Assembly: GCA_023424395.1 (NCBI GenBank)
Contig: JAFADY010000019.1
Span: 1-64,000, forward strand
From: Bacteroidota bacterium
GTDB taxonomy: Bacteria > Bacteroidota > Bacteroidia > Bacteroidales > Dysgonomonadaceae
Direction of reading: 5' to 3'
Length of the DNA: 64,000 nucleotides
Below, piece by piece: positions 8,550-16,827 of the stretch. The notes below the pieces were generated by a model, which saw only the letters and a program-made list of their open reading frames with translations, made no database searches and was not told where the DNA came from. Positions within the stretch are counted from its first letter, which is position 1, and each line of letters opens with the position of its first letter. The position numbers and the translations under genes were made by a program.

Positions 8550-9647
8550 ATGGGAAAAACATCACTTATACAGCATATTTTAAGAAATCCTGCCATGGGA
8601 CTTCTTCCCATACTTGTTTTCTCATTTTTGGTGGGACATATCAATAATCATGTATCGCTTGCCATCGTTTTAGGCTTGTCGGTATTGGGATTGCTGATTA
8701 CAAAAAAGCCGAGCCGGATGATTTATGGTGTTTCCACGATTGCTTTTGCCATTGGTTTTGTGTTGTCTTTTATTATTCCGGGCGATTTTGACCGCTTCAG
8801 AGCTTTTGCGTTTGTGGAGATATTTTTTGTTCTTTCGCTCATCGTAACCCGATTGTTACGATCGAAAATCGTGATCCGTCTGATGAAAAACAACAATCCT
8901 TTGGTGAAAAATTATTGGGCGGAATCTTTCCGGGTCGCTTTTCAGGCACAATACGGGTTGTCTATTCACTTACTTATTGTTTTGCTGTATTTCATTTTTG
9001 CATCGACAAACTCCACTATTTTCGACCGGTTTGGGATTATACTTGTTGCTCAGATAATCATTGCCATTATTATCGCTAATGAAACCATTCGATTGCGTAT
9101 CCTTGATAAGAAGCTGTACAAGGAAGAATGGCTACCTGTTGTCACGGAAAAGGGAGACGTTACCGGACGAATCGCCAAATCGGTTACCAAAGATATGAAA
9201 AACCGGTTTATGCATCCTGTTGTGCGTGTAGCGCTTATTTTCAAAGGTAAGATATACTTGAAAAACCGAGACGAATCCCGTTTGCTGAATCCCGGGATGC
9301 TCGATTATCCTTTCGAGAAATACATGCAGTATGATCACGAAATTGATGAAGCTGTGCATAACAGTATTCGTAAAGAATGTGGTTCCGACAACATTCCGCT
9401 GCGTTTTTTGCTCAAATACATTTTTGAAAATAGTACTACCAAGCGACTAATTTACTTATATGTTTCGGTAATCGAGGATGAAGAAGCGTTCAACAGACTT
9501 CACTTACAAGGCGGTAAGTTGTGGACTGAAGCTCAGATAGAAGACAACATGGGCGAAGGCGTTTTTTCAGAGTGCTTCGAATTGGAATTTGAGTATCTTA
9601 AAAATACAGTCCTTATGGTTCACCGGTTGACCGCAAAGGAAGCATAA
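8550..9647 (+). CDS. Six-helix membrane protein with C-terminal Nudix-like domain
   Basis: 365 residues. The first half has six hydrophobic segments (about 17-31, 36-50, 57-76, 83-102, 135-151, 161-180) and no signal peptide. From about residue 195 a soluble domain begins whose HPVVRVALIFKGKIYLKNR (222-240) resembles the first strands of Nudix hydrolases, and DEAVHNSIRKECG (266-278) resembles a decayed Nudix box (GX5EX7REUXEEXGU): the RxxEExG end is RKECG and the upstream Gly/Glu are not clear. The catalytic metal site is therefore doubtful. I infer a membrane-tethered Nudix-fold sensor or hydrolase; the substrate is unknown. Convergent with the sigma-factor operon. Confidence 0.7.
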   Translation: MGKTSLIQHILRNPAMGLLPILVFSFLVGHINNHVSLAIVLGLSVLGLLITKKPSRMIYGVSTIAFAIGFVLSFIIPGDFDRFRAFAFVEIFFVLSLIVTRLLRSKIVIRLMKNNNPLVKNYWAESFRVAFQAQYGLSIHLLIVLLYFIFASTNSTIFDRFGIILVAQIIIAIIIANETIRLRILDKKLYKEEWLPVVTEKGDVTGRIAKSVTKDMKNRFMHPVVRVALIFKGKIYLKNRDESRLLNPGMLDYPFEKYMQYDHEIDEAVHNSIRKECGSDNIPLRFLLKYIFENSTTKRLIYLYVSVIEDEEAFNRLHLQGGKLWTEAQIEDNMGEGVFSECFELEFEYLKNTVLMVHRLTAKEA

Positions 9648-9718
9648 AAAAATGCTTCTTTACTAAAAAAACATCCATAAATAATAATTGATTAAAATTT
9701 TTTCTACTTTTGCAACGT

Positions 9719-9757
9719 AAAAAAGCAACGGACGGCTAAACTCACGTTCCGCCGTCC
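9719..9757 (-). terminator. Terminator of the ECF sigma operon
   Basis: Perfect 7-bp arms GGACGGC (9730-9736) and GCCGTCC (9751-9757) around 14 nt. On the minus strand the stem is followed after five bases by six T. It may also serve the convergent plus-strand gene, but the T run favours the minus strand. Confidence 0.6.
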
Positions 9758-9801
9758 ATTCATCGTTTAAATATAAAAAAGAAAAAAGTTATTTATTTAA
9801 C

Positions 9802-9828
9802 CTGATCCATTTTTTCAGTTCGGATCAG
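9802..9828. repeat. Small inverted repeat over the stop codon of the DUF4252 gene
   Basis: CTGATCC (9802-9808) and GGATCAG (9822-9828) are perfect 7-bp arms with a 13-nt loop. There is no T run on either side, so it is a weak terminator at best, or an mRNA 3' hairpin. Confidence 0.45.
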
Positions 9829-10343
9829 TTATCTTCATTCGTTACTTCTGTGTCTTCCGATTCGGTTTCCCTTAAAGACTGAGAGAGTTTAGATATTGAA
9901 TCGAAATTTATTTCACCTGAAACAGTTATAATCGTAAGTTTGCTATCCTCGTCTAAAGCAACGAGAATCAAGTCCTGCGTTTTTTCGTCAATTTTTTTTA
10001 GCAAGATATTTATCTTCGATTTTCTCTCATTCACCGAAACTACTTCTTTATAGTCGGTAAATTCGGCAGCGAGCATATCTTTTGCTTTATCGAAATAATA
10101 TTTCGAATCCTTCTTGTTTTCAGTAGTAATTATGCGAATACTTTTTAAGTCTTTGAAAGTACTTTTTAATTCTTCATCATTGGTACTGGAAGCCATTTTA
10201 TTTAACATGGCCTTCCCGATATTCACGTTACTTACCGGGCGTTCTTTTTCTACGCATTCTTGAAGGAATTTATTGACAAAATCGTTTGCAAATACAGATG
10301 TTGACAAAAATACGGTTAAGAGTATAAGTAAGTATTTTTTCAT
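9825..10343 (-). CDS. DUF4252 family secreted protein
   Basis: 172 residues with a signal peptide ending near SVFAN (residues 16-20). The body matches the pattern of DUF4252 proteins: a short helix-rich start, then KSIRIITTE, a Tyr/Asp-rich middle and LILVALDEDSKLTIITVSGEI. In Bacteroidota these are commonly encoded beside an ECF sigma factor and a membrane anti-sigma-like protein, as here. The tail is acidic. The biochemical role is unknown. Overlaps the preceding gene by 4 bp (ATGA). Confidence 0.8.
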   Translation of the reverse strand: MKKYLLILLTVFLSTSVFANDFVNKFLQECVEKERPVSNVNIGKAMLNKMASSTNDEELKSTFKDLKSIRIITTENKKDSKYYFDKAKDMLAAEFTDYKEVVSVNERKSKINILLKKIDEKTQDLILVALDEDSKLTIITVSGEINFDSISKLSQSLRETESEDTEVTNEDN

Positions 10344-10900
10344 AAATTTCCGTTTTCTACATCGTTCTTTTCAACTTCGTGAAAAGGGATTTCCGAACTT
10401 AGTGAATCTAATATCGCCCAATTCAAATCAAAATCTTGTAGTTGTTTTAAAGATTCGATAGATGCTTCTTCCGATAACTGCAAGGCCGAAGAAAGTTTTT
10501 CTAAAGCAAAAGTAGCTTTTTCTAATGCCATGTTAGGATCGTTGTATGTTTCGGCAAAAATCTGATTTTTTTGCTTCGCAATGCCGAATAAAGCGATTCC
10601 TATGCCTGCGATGATAATAATTGAGGCCGCGATGCGCAAAAATGGTTCGAATATTTTGATGGTAACGTATTTTTTTTCTTTGGATTTTTGGGATAAAGCA
10701 TTTTCAAGCCTCGAATCGAAGTCCACGCCCAAAGTTTCATTTTGAGAAGCATTTTTGTAAGAGAATAAAGGAACAAAATCTTGAAATTCAGCAGGGACAT
10801 TTCCGAAAGCGAAAAAATCCTGCAATTCCTTCTCCTCCGAAACGGATGTTTCGCAGTCCCAGTATTTATTCAGTAATATGTTTATCCGTTCTGTATTCAT
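10340..10900 (-). CDS. Putative membrane anti-sigma factor
   Basis: 186 residues: an N-terminal cytoplasmic part of about 87 residues (MNTERINILLNKYWDCETS, like the start of many Bacteroidota anti-sigma proteins), one membrane helix (about 88-107) and a periplasmic helical part. No zinc-binding HxxxCxxC motif is visible. Position between and 4-bp overlaps with the ECF sigma gene and the DUF4252 gene point to an anti-sigma role; that function is inferred from context. Confidence 0.72.
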   Translation of the reverse strand: MNTERINILLNKYWDCETSVSEEKELQDFFAFGNVPAEFQDFVPLFSYKNASQNETLGVDFDSRLENALSQKSKEKKYVTIKIFEPFLRIAASIIIIAGIGIALFGIAKQKNQIFAETYNDPNMALEKATFALEKLSSALQLSEEASIESLKQLQDFDLNWAILDSLSSEIPFHEVEKNDVENGNL

Positions 10901-11409
10901 CTTTTGTAATACTCCGATAGAAAATTTTTAATCTTGTTCCGCGCCCTAAACAGGCTCACTTTTACCAAGTCTTCGCTAATATCAAGCGATTCCGAAATTT
11001 CTTTGTAGCTCATTCCTTCAACTTCACGCAATTGGAACACCATTTTTTGATTTTCGGAGAGTTCTTCTATACATTTATTTATATAGTTGATTTGTTCTTG
11101 TTCCGTTATTTGCCCAAAAGGTGTTTCCGTATCAATAAAAAAATTAGCTTGCAGTTCCGGGCTTATGCTTTCTGTTTTTCTTATTTCGATAGAGGCAATT
11201 CTATCCAAAGCCAAATTTTTCGTGGATCTGAAACAATATGCTTCTATGTTTTCAATTTCTTCCCATTCGTCTTTTTTGCTCCAGAGTTTCAGGAAAACAT
11301 CCTGAACAATGTCTTCAGCTTCGCGTCTATCTCTTACAATGCTCAATGCGAGCCTGTAGAGTTTGTTTTTTAACGGAAGTATTAAACGATGGAATTTATC
11401 GTTACTCAT
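10897..11409 (-). CDS. ECF-type RNA polymerase sigma factor
   Basis: 170 residues, the usual ECF size. Region 2 is at about 10-75, with AEDIVQDVFLKLW as the core-binding part; region 4 is at about 115-165, with the helix-turn-helix MSYKEISESLDISEDLVKVSLFRAR split by the turn. It has no extra domains. Cotranscribed with the anti-sigma-like gene (ATGA overlap), so activity is probably released by a signal at the membrane. Confidence 0.93.
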   Translation of the reverse strand: MSNDKFHRLILPLKNKLYRLALSIVRDRREAEDIVQDVFLKLWSKKDEWEEIENIEAYCFRSTKNLALDRIASIEIRKTESISPELQANFFIDTETPFGQITEQEQINYINKCIEELSENQKMVFQLREVEGMSYKEISESLDISEDLVKVSLFRARNKIKNFLSEYYKR

Positions 11410-11452
11410 TATTTAATGACGGGTAAGTTTGGAAAAAGTTACACTTGTGGTG

Positions 11453-11460
11453 CAAAAATA
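11453..11460 (-). promoter_or_regulatory. Candidate -7 element for the ECF sigma operon
   Basis: Minus-strand TATTTTTG matches TAnnTTTG, 44 bp ahead of the start codon at 11409. The -33 region is not canonical, so an ECF-type self-activated promoter is also possible. Confidence 0.45.
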
Positions 11461-11543
11461 TTTCATTTTTTTTCCGAAAACTAATTTCGCTCATATTTTT
11501 AAAACTTTTAAATTTTTGTGCGTTTTTTTATCAATAAATAATA

Positions 11544-11551
11544 TATTTTTG
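11544..11551 (+). promoter_or_regulatory. Candidate -7 element ahead of the truncated HTCS-like gene
   Basis: TATTTTTG fits TAnnTTTG, 25 bp ahead of the ATG at 11577. The promoter seems to have survived although the gene behind it did not. Confidence 0.45.
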
Positions 11552-11576
11552 CATATTATTTAACACCTTTATTCGT

Positions 11577-11756
11577 ATGAAAACGTGTCTTGCCATATTG
11601 TTTTCACTGTTCATTTTCGGAAATTCTTCCGGACAAAATAAATCTGTATATACCACTTTCACCGATTATTACACCCGATTTCAAAATTTCTCAACAACCA
11701 ATGGCTTAAGCAATAATTTAGTGCTGGGCATCGTTCAGGATTATAAATGGCGTTAA
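11577..11756 (+). pseudogene. 5' remnant of a hybrid two-component regulator gene
   Basis: The ATG at 11577 opens a 59-codon frame with a signal peptide (MKTCLAILFSLFIFG) and then FQNFSTTNGLSNNLVLGIVQ, the first beta-propeller (Reg_prop) repeat typical of HTCS N-termini; compare MLSPENGLSQSSVLSIYQD in the intact gene at 58092. Where the next residues should be KGFIWIGT the frame reads KWR and stops at 11756. From about 11745 on, the sequence belongs to a different gene in another frame. The rest of the regulator, over 3.5 kb, is missing. Confidence 0.7.
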
Positions 11757-12735
11757 TATCGGGACGTTCATTATACCCCTTTCCGGGCTGCATACTGATT
11801 ATACGCTTTTTGATTACAATTTTAATCTTACACAAAGTCCGGATTCAGTGATTATAGGTGCAGCTTCATCAATGGATTTTCAAAATGCGAAGGTCGGCAG
11901 TACGTTAATAATAGACAGCCTCACTTTTAAAGGCGTTACTTTACAACCTGCACTGATGAACGGCGATTTTGAACAATGGACGGAAAATTCCATAGAAAAA
12001 GTGAATGACTGGTACACGCAAAACCAAAATGATGATGTTGTAAAAAAGACCGCCGATGCATATAGAGGTAATTTTGCCATAGAATTGAAAACCTATATGG
12101 GTGAAGAAAACGAGCAACCAAAAGCACAAGCAGGACAGTTAATGACCGGTTATTATCCCGATTGTTCCACGGAAAATTGCGAGCCGTTAGGGGGTTATCC
12201 GTTTACCAATCAATCGGATGTACTGGAGTTTTATTATAAATACGCATCGGTAGGGAATGATGTGGCAACAGTAAACCTTTATTTTAAAAATAAAACTGGA
12301 ATGAAAGGTTGGTATGGATATACACAATTGCCTGCTTCTGACACGTATAAATATGTCGCAATCCCCTTTGCTCTGTCGTTTGTGCCCGACTCGGTTATTA
12401 TACAAATTCAATCTTCCGAATGGAGTACGCTCACAAGTGCCAATATAGGCTCTACATTAAAAATAGACGATATGCATTTTCTTTCGCAACCATTGGGTAT
12501 GAATAATAACCTGACGAAAGAAATTATCCTTTATCCTAATCCCACTGAGCAAGGCTTTTATTTAAATGGAGATTTAGATATTGAAACAGTTACAATAATC
12601 AATTTGCTTGGAATAGAAGTATTAAAATCGAATAATAAAAACTACATAGATGTAAGTGGGTTGCAAAAGGGCAGTTACATGGTAATCATACAAAGTAAAA
12701 ATGGTATTCATAAAAGTAAATTAATAAAGCACTAG
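11745..12735 (+). pseudogene. 5'-truncated type IX-secreted cell-surface protein
   Basis: The frame reads NGVNIGTFIIPLSGL from 11746 without a plausible start; a GTG at 11848 is the first usable codon but lies inside a domain. Two similar modules are visible (each ending VGSTL-I-D-L/M-F), the second complete one starting with NGDFEQW and holding GNFAIELKT, resembling the putative carbohydrate metabolism domain PF13201. The last 75 residues are a Por secretion tail (LYPNPTEQGFYL ... KSKLIKH), which directs proteins to the type IX system. No signal peptide remains, so the product cannot be exported; I call it a 3' gene fragment. Confidence 0.7.
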
Positions 12736-12763
12736 AAATTCTAAACAATAAATTTATCCTTAC

Positions 12764-12808
12764 AAAACTGTCTCAAAAAGTGTCGTCCCATTTTGAGACA
12801 GTTTTTTT
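12764..12808. terminator. Strong bidirectional-type terminator hairpin
   Basis: Perfect 15-bp arms at 12764-12778 and 12791-12805 around 12 nt, followed by further T on the plus strand. It closes the truncated gene and insulates the ribosomal cluster downstream. The first 300 bp upstream of rpsL otherwise contain no gene. Confidence 0.85.
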
Positions 12809-12968
12809 ATTCCTATTGTATCCATATTCCACAATGTTGAAGATTCGAAAACTAATTTTCCCGATCTTTTTGGAATCTTTGAGTTTTGAGAAAAAAAGTC
12901 CTAATACCCTTTGTCGAATGATTGCACAAATGCCAAGAGAAAATATTTTGTAAAAATACATCCAAACA

Positions 12969-13000
12969 TTTGTATATCTAATTGATTATTTGTAATTTTG
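12969..13000 (+). promoter_or_regulatory. Promoter of the rpsL ribosomal cluster
   Basis: TTTG at 12969-12972 and TAATTTTG at 12993-13000, 20 bp apart, fit the Bacteroidota housekeeping promoter closely. The predicted start near 13007 gives a leader of about 125 nt before rpsL. Confidence 0.65.
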
Positions 13001-13006
13001 TGCCGT

Positions 13007-13130
13007 TTTTCACCCGTAATAAAAGGTTATTTAGTGATAATCAATATATTATTAAATGACATTACGGTTGGCATTATACAGGTATAATAACAAAACTAAA
13101 AAATAAATTAAGTAAAAAAGAAAGCAGAAA
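13007..13130 (+). other. Leader region of the str operon
   Basis: About 125 AT-rich nt between the predicted transcript start and rpsL. It contains the palindrome ATTATAC-AG-GTATAAT at 13073-13088. No ORF is present. An autoregulatory ribosomal-protein site is possible, but I recognise no known leader. Confidence 0.4.
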
Positions 13131-13532
13131 ATGCCTACAATTCAACAATTAGTAAGAAAAGGCCGCACGGTAATTGAAGAGAAAAGTAAATCTCGCGCGC
13201 TTGACTCATGTCCGCAACGTCGGGGCGTGTGCGTAAGGGTTTACACTACTACTCCTAAAAAGCCGAACTCAGCAATGAGAAAAGTGGCTCGTGTACGTTT
13301 AACTAACTCTAAGGAAGTGAACGCTTACATTCCGGGCGAAGGTCACAACTTGCAGGAGCACTCTATTGTATTGGTGCGTGGCGGTCGTGTAAAAGACCTT
13401 CCGGGTGTACGTTATCACATTGTGCGTGGAACATTGGATACTGCCGGCGTAAACGGCCGCACCCAACGTCGTTCTAAATACGGAGCTAAGCGTCCGAAAG
13501 CGGGAGCTGCAGCAGCGGCAAAAAAGAAATAA
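13131..13532 (+). CDS. rpsL: Ribosomal protein uS12
   Basis: 133 residues. TTPKKPNSAMRKVARVRL (from about residue 40) is the highly conserved decoding-site loop; the lysine where streptomycin-resistance substitutions arise is unchanged, as is PGVRYHIVRG. The C-terminus ends in a short Ala/Lys tail. First gene of the cluster; S12 monitors codon-anticodon pairing in the 30S A site. Confidence 0.98.
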   Translation: MPTIQQLVRKGRTVIEEKSKSRALDSCPQRRGVCVRVYTTTPKKPNSAMRKVARVRLTNSKEVNAYIPGEGHNLQEHSIVLVRGGRVKDLPGVRYHIVRGTLDTAGVNGRTQRRSKYGAKRPKAGAAAAAKKK

Positions 13533-13690
13533 AACCCCGATAAAGTTCGCTACATAATTTATAAGATACAATAATGTAAAATCGCTGTTGAAATTTTTGG
13601 GATACGCTATACACAGGTTGAGTAAATAATTCGGTGGAATTATTGAAGACGCAGAAAGGCAACCAAACACAACACAAATTTTTTTAAGAA

Positions 13691-14167
13691 ATGAGAAAGA
13701 CAAAACCTAAAAAAAGACAGGTTCTCCCTGATCCTGTTTTTGGTGATGTAAGGGTAACAAAGTTTGTTAACCACTTAATGTATGACGGAAAGAAAAGTAT
13801 TTCTTATGATATTTTCTATACCGCATTACAAAACGTAAAGGCTAAATTGCCTAATGAAGAAAAATCGGCTCTCGAGATTTGGAAAGCCGCTTTAGACAAC
13901 ATTACTCCTCAAGTTGAAGTTAAGTCTCGCCGTGTCGGCGGAGCTACATTTCAAGTTCCTACAGAAATTCGTCCTGAAAGAAAAGAATCCATTTCAATGA
14001 AAAACCTCATCCTATACGCACGTAGAAGAGGAGGCAAAACCATGGCCGATAAATTGGCTGCCGAAATTGTTGATGCTTTTAACAATCAGGGTGGTTCATT
14101 CAAACGCAAAGAAGACATGCACAGAATGGCAGAGGCTAACCGCGCTTTTGCTCATTTCAGATTTTAA
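13691..14167 (+). CDS. rpsG: Ribosomal protein uS7
   Basis: 158 residues, full length. Conserved features include RRVGGATFQVPTEIRPER and the C-terminal MAEANRAFAHFRF. S7 nucleates assembly of the 30S head and contacts the E site. It follows rpsL after 158 bp that hold no gene, and precedes fusA by 19 bp. Confidence 0.98.
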   Translation: MRKTKPKKRQVLPDPVFGDVRVTKFVNHLMYDGKKSISYDIFYTALQNVKAKLPNEEKSALEIWKAALDNITPQVEVKSRRVGGATFQVPTEIRPERKESISMKNLILYARRRGGKTMADKLAAEIVDAFNNQGGSFKRKEDMHRMAEANRAFAHFRF

Positions 14168-14186
14168 TACAGGTTAGGTAAAAAAG

Positions 14187-16316
14187 ATGGCAAAAGGTTC
14201 AAAAGAAGCATTAGTTTACACTCGCAACATCGGTATTATGGCGCACATCGATGCCGGAAAGACTACCACGTCTGAACGCATCCTGTTCTACACCGGTTTG
14301 ACACACAAAATCGGTGAAGTACACGACGGCGCGGCTACCATGGACTGGATGGAACAAGAGCAGGAGCGTGGCATTACCATTTCTTCCGCCGCCACCACCG
14401 CGAACTGGAAATATAATGACAAAACATACAAAATTAACTTGATTGACACCCCGGGACACGTGGACTTCACGGTTGAAGTGGAGCGCTCGTTGCGTATTCT
14501 CGACGGAGCCGTTGCTGCGTTTTGCGCCGTAGGCGGCGTAGAACCGCAATCGGAAACGGTGTGGCGTCAAGCAGACAAATATAAAGTGCCGAGAATTGGT
14601 TACGTAAATAAAATGGACCGTTCCGGAGCAAATTTCTACGAAGTTGTTCGTCAGGTAAAAGAGGTTTTGGGCGCAACCCCATGTCCCATTCAAATCCCTA
14701 TCGGATCTGAAGAAAATTTTAAAGGTGTTGTGGATTTGGTTACAATGCAGGCTTATTATTGGCACGACGAAACCATGGGCGCACAATATCACGTAGAAGA
14801 TATTCCCGCCGATTTAGTGGATGAAGCCAATGAATGGCGCGAAAAAATGCTCGAAACCATCGCCGAGTTCGACGATGCGTTGATGGAGAAATTTTTCGAC
14901 GATCCCAGCACGATCACTACCGAAGAAATAAAAAACGCTATCCGCAAAGGAACATTGGAAATGCAGATCAATCCTATGATCTGTGGCTCTTCATTTAAAA
15001 ACAAAGGCGTGCAAACATTGCTTGATGCTGTTTGTGCTTATCTTCCAAGCCCTTCTGATACGGACGCCATTACCGGAACCGATCCTCGCAATCCGGAAAA
15101 AGAACTCGTTCGTCACCCGGATCCCAACGAGCCGCTTTGTGCATTAGCTTTTAAGATCGCAACCGACCCTTATGTAGGCCGTTTGTGTTTCTTCCGCGTT
15201 TATTCGGGAGAGTTGGATGCCGGATCTTATGTTTATAATTCACGTTCGGACAAGAAAGAGCGTATTTCGCGTTTGTTCCAAATGCACTCCAATAAACAAA
15301 ATCCGAAAGAATTTATCGGCTGCGGCGACATAGGCGCGGGCGTTGGATTTAAAGATATTCGTACCGGCGATACGCTTTGCGATGAAGCACATCCGATTAC
15401 TTTGGAGTCGATGGATTTTCCGGAACCCGTTATCGGAATTGCCGTAGAGCCTAAAACGCAAAAAGACCTCGATAAATTATCAACAGGTTTGGCCAAGTTG
15501 GCCGAAGAAGACCCAACATTTACTGTTAAAACAGATGAAGATACCGGTCAAACTGTTATCTCGGGGATGGGTGAACTTCACCTGGAGATCATTATTGACC
15601 GTTTGAAACGCGAGTTTAAGGTTGAGGCCAACCAAGGTCGCCCGCAAGTTTCGTACAAAGAAGCTATCACCAAACCGGTTGAGTTGCGTGAAGTGTACAA
15701 GAAACAAACCGGAGGGCGCGGTAAATTTGCCGACATCATCGTTCGCGTAGAACCGGGCGATAGAGATTTTGAAGGAGAACTTCAATTTATAGATGAGGTA
15801 AAAGGCGGAAATATTCCCAAAGAATACATCCCTTCCATTCAGAAAGGTTTCCAACGTGCAATGAAAAACGGTATTTTGGCCGGATACGCATTGGATAAAC
15901 TGAAAGTAACGGTTCTTGACGGCTCTTACCATCCGGTGGATTCCGATCAACTTTCCTTCGAAATTTGCGCTATTCAGGCATTCCGAAGCGCGAGCGAAAA
16001 GGCCGGCCCTGTATTGAAAGAACCGATTATGAAAGTTGAAGTGGTTACTCCCGAAGAAAGTATGGGTGACGTAATTTCCGACTTGAACAAACGTCGCGGG
16101 CAAGTAGAAGGAATGGAATCAAACCGTTCCGGCGCGCGTATTGTAAAAGCCAAAACACCTCTTTCGGAGATGTTCGGTTACGTAACAGCACTGCGAACCA
16201 TTACTTCCGGACGTGCAACTTCCACCATGTCTTTCTCTCACTTCGAAGAAGTATCTTCTTCTATCGCAAGGAAAGTGTTGGAGGAAGTCAAAGGTCGTGT
16301 AGATTTGATTAAATAA
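14187..16316 (+). CDS. fusA: Elongation factor G
   Basis: 709 residues. GTPase motifs: AHIDAGKTTTSE (19-30), RGIT (61-64, switch I), DTPGHVDF (87-94) and NKMD (141-144). Domains II-V follow in normal order, with GMGELHLEI and GYVTALRTITSGRATSTM. It drives translocation and ribosome recycling with GTP. The str operon here has no tuf after fusA; rpsJ follows at 17 bp, so str and S10 form one unit. Confidence 0.98.
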   Translation: MAKGSKEALVYTRNIGIMAHIDAGKTTTSERILFYTGLTHKIGEVHDGAATMDWMEQEQERGITISSAATTANWKYNDKTYKINLIDTPGHVDFTVEVERSLRILDGAVAAFCAVGGVEPQSETVWRQADKYKVPRIGYVNKMDRSGANFYEVVRQVKEVLGATPCPIQIPIGSEENFKGVVDLVTMQAYYWHDETMGAQYHVEDIPADLVDEANEWREKMLETIAEFDDALMEKFFDDPSTITTEEIKNAIRKGTLEMQINPMICGSSFKNKGVQTLLDAVCAYLPSPSDTDAITGTDPRNPEKELVRHPDPNEPLCALAFKIATDPYVGRLCFFRVYSGELDAGSYVYNSRSDKKERISRLFQMHSNKQNPKEFIGCGDIGAGVGFKDIRTGDTLCDEAHPITLESMDFPEPVIGIAVEPKTQKDLDKLSTGLAKLAEEDPTFTVKTDEDTGQTVISGMGELHLEIIIDRLKREFKVEANQGRPQVSYKEAITKPVELREVYKKQTGGRGKFADIIVRVEPGDRDFEGELQFIDEVKGGNIPKEYIPSIQKGFQRAMKNGILAGYALDKLKVTVLDGSYHPVDSDQLSFEICAIQAFRSASEKAGPVLKEPIMKVEVVTPEESMGDVISDLNKRRGQVEGMESNRSGARIVKAKTPLSEMFGYVTALRTITSGRATSTMSFSHFEEVSSSIARKVLEEVKGRVDLIK

Positions 16317-16333
16317 CATCATTAATATAAACT

Positions 16334-16639
16334 ATGAGCCAAAAAATCAGAATCAAACTGAAATCTTACGATTATAGCCTGGTTGACAAATCGGCAGAAA
16401 AGATCGTAAAAACTGTAAAAGCAACAGGCGCAGTGGTAAGCGGGCCAATTCCGTTACCTACGCACAAGCGCGTTTTTACCGTAAACCGCTCTACATTCGT
16501 GAACAAAAAATCGCGTGAACAATTCGAACTTTCGTCTTTCAAACGTTTGATCGATATTTACAGCTCAACCGCTAAAACCGTTGACGCGTTGATGAAACTC
16601 GAATTGCCCAGCGGCGTAGAAGTAGAAATTAAAGTGTAG
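16334..16639 (+). CDS. rpsJ: Ribosomal protein uS10
   Basis: 101 residues, complete, with IRIKLKSYDYSLVDKSAEKIV at the start and the conserved loop PLPTHKRVFTVNRSTFVNKKSREQFE. S10 also acts as NusE in transcription antitermination. Separated from rplC by 188 bp of repeats. Confidence 0.98.
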   Translation: MSQKIRIKLKSYDYSLVDKSAEKIVKTVKATGAVVSGPIPLPTHKRVFTVNRSTFVNKKSREQFELSSFKRLIDIYSSTAKTVDALMKLELPSGVEVEIKV

Positions 16640-16802
16640 TCCCACCCAACCCTCCCGCCTCTCTCCCCTCGCTAATCGCAAGGTGCTCTCTCCAAAAGGA
16701 GAGAACAAGAGGTAAACGATTAATGGGAGGGCATTTAGAGGCTGCAACTATTTTAAAGTTATATAAATAAATTCACTTCCCCAGCTTCCCCCCTTCGGGG
16801 GG
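16640..16802. repeat. Two hairpin-forming repeats between rpsJ and rplC
   Basis: First unit: outer arms CCCTCCC (16650-16656) and GGGAGGG (16725-16731) with an inner TCTCTCC-AAAA-GGAGAGA hairpin (16687-16704). Second unit: six C, TTC, six G at 16788-16802, which folds as a stem closed by an extra-stable UUCG loop. The GC-rich look is unlike the neighbouring genes and suggests dispersed intergenic elements that have entered the operon. Confidence 0.75.
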
Positions 16803-16827
16803 ATTGAGGGGGCTAAACAACAGAGAA

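Noticed and set aside
9705..9712. TACTTTTG, a match to the -7 promoter consensus on the plus strand
   Set aside because: It lies between two convergent genes, has no -33 box at proper distance and no gene behind it. A small RNA cannot be excluded but nothing else supports it.
12773..12961. Minus-strand 62-codon frame upstream of rpsL
   Set aside because: It ends inside the terminator hairpin, has no family resemblance and overlaps the likely rpsL promoter; it is a chance frame.
14211..14792. Long minus-strand frame inside fusA
   Set aside because: It is a shadow of the highly conserved EF-G reading frame, with low-complexity His/Gly/Arg-rich translation and no start signal.
16804..16827. 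Upstream start for rplC adding MRGLNNRE
   Set aside because: The extra codons lie in repeat sequence and L3 proteins start with MPGLIGKKIGM-like sequence, so the ATG at 16828 is preferred.
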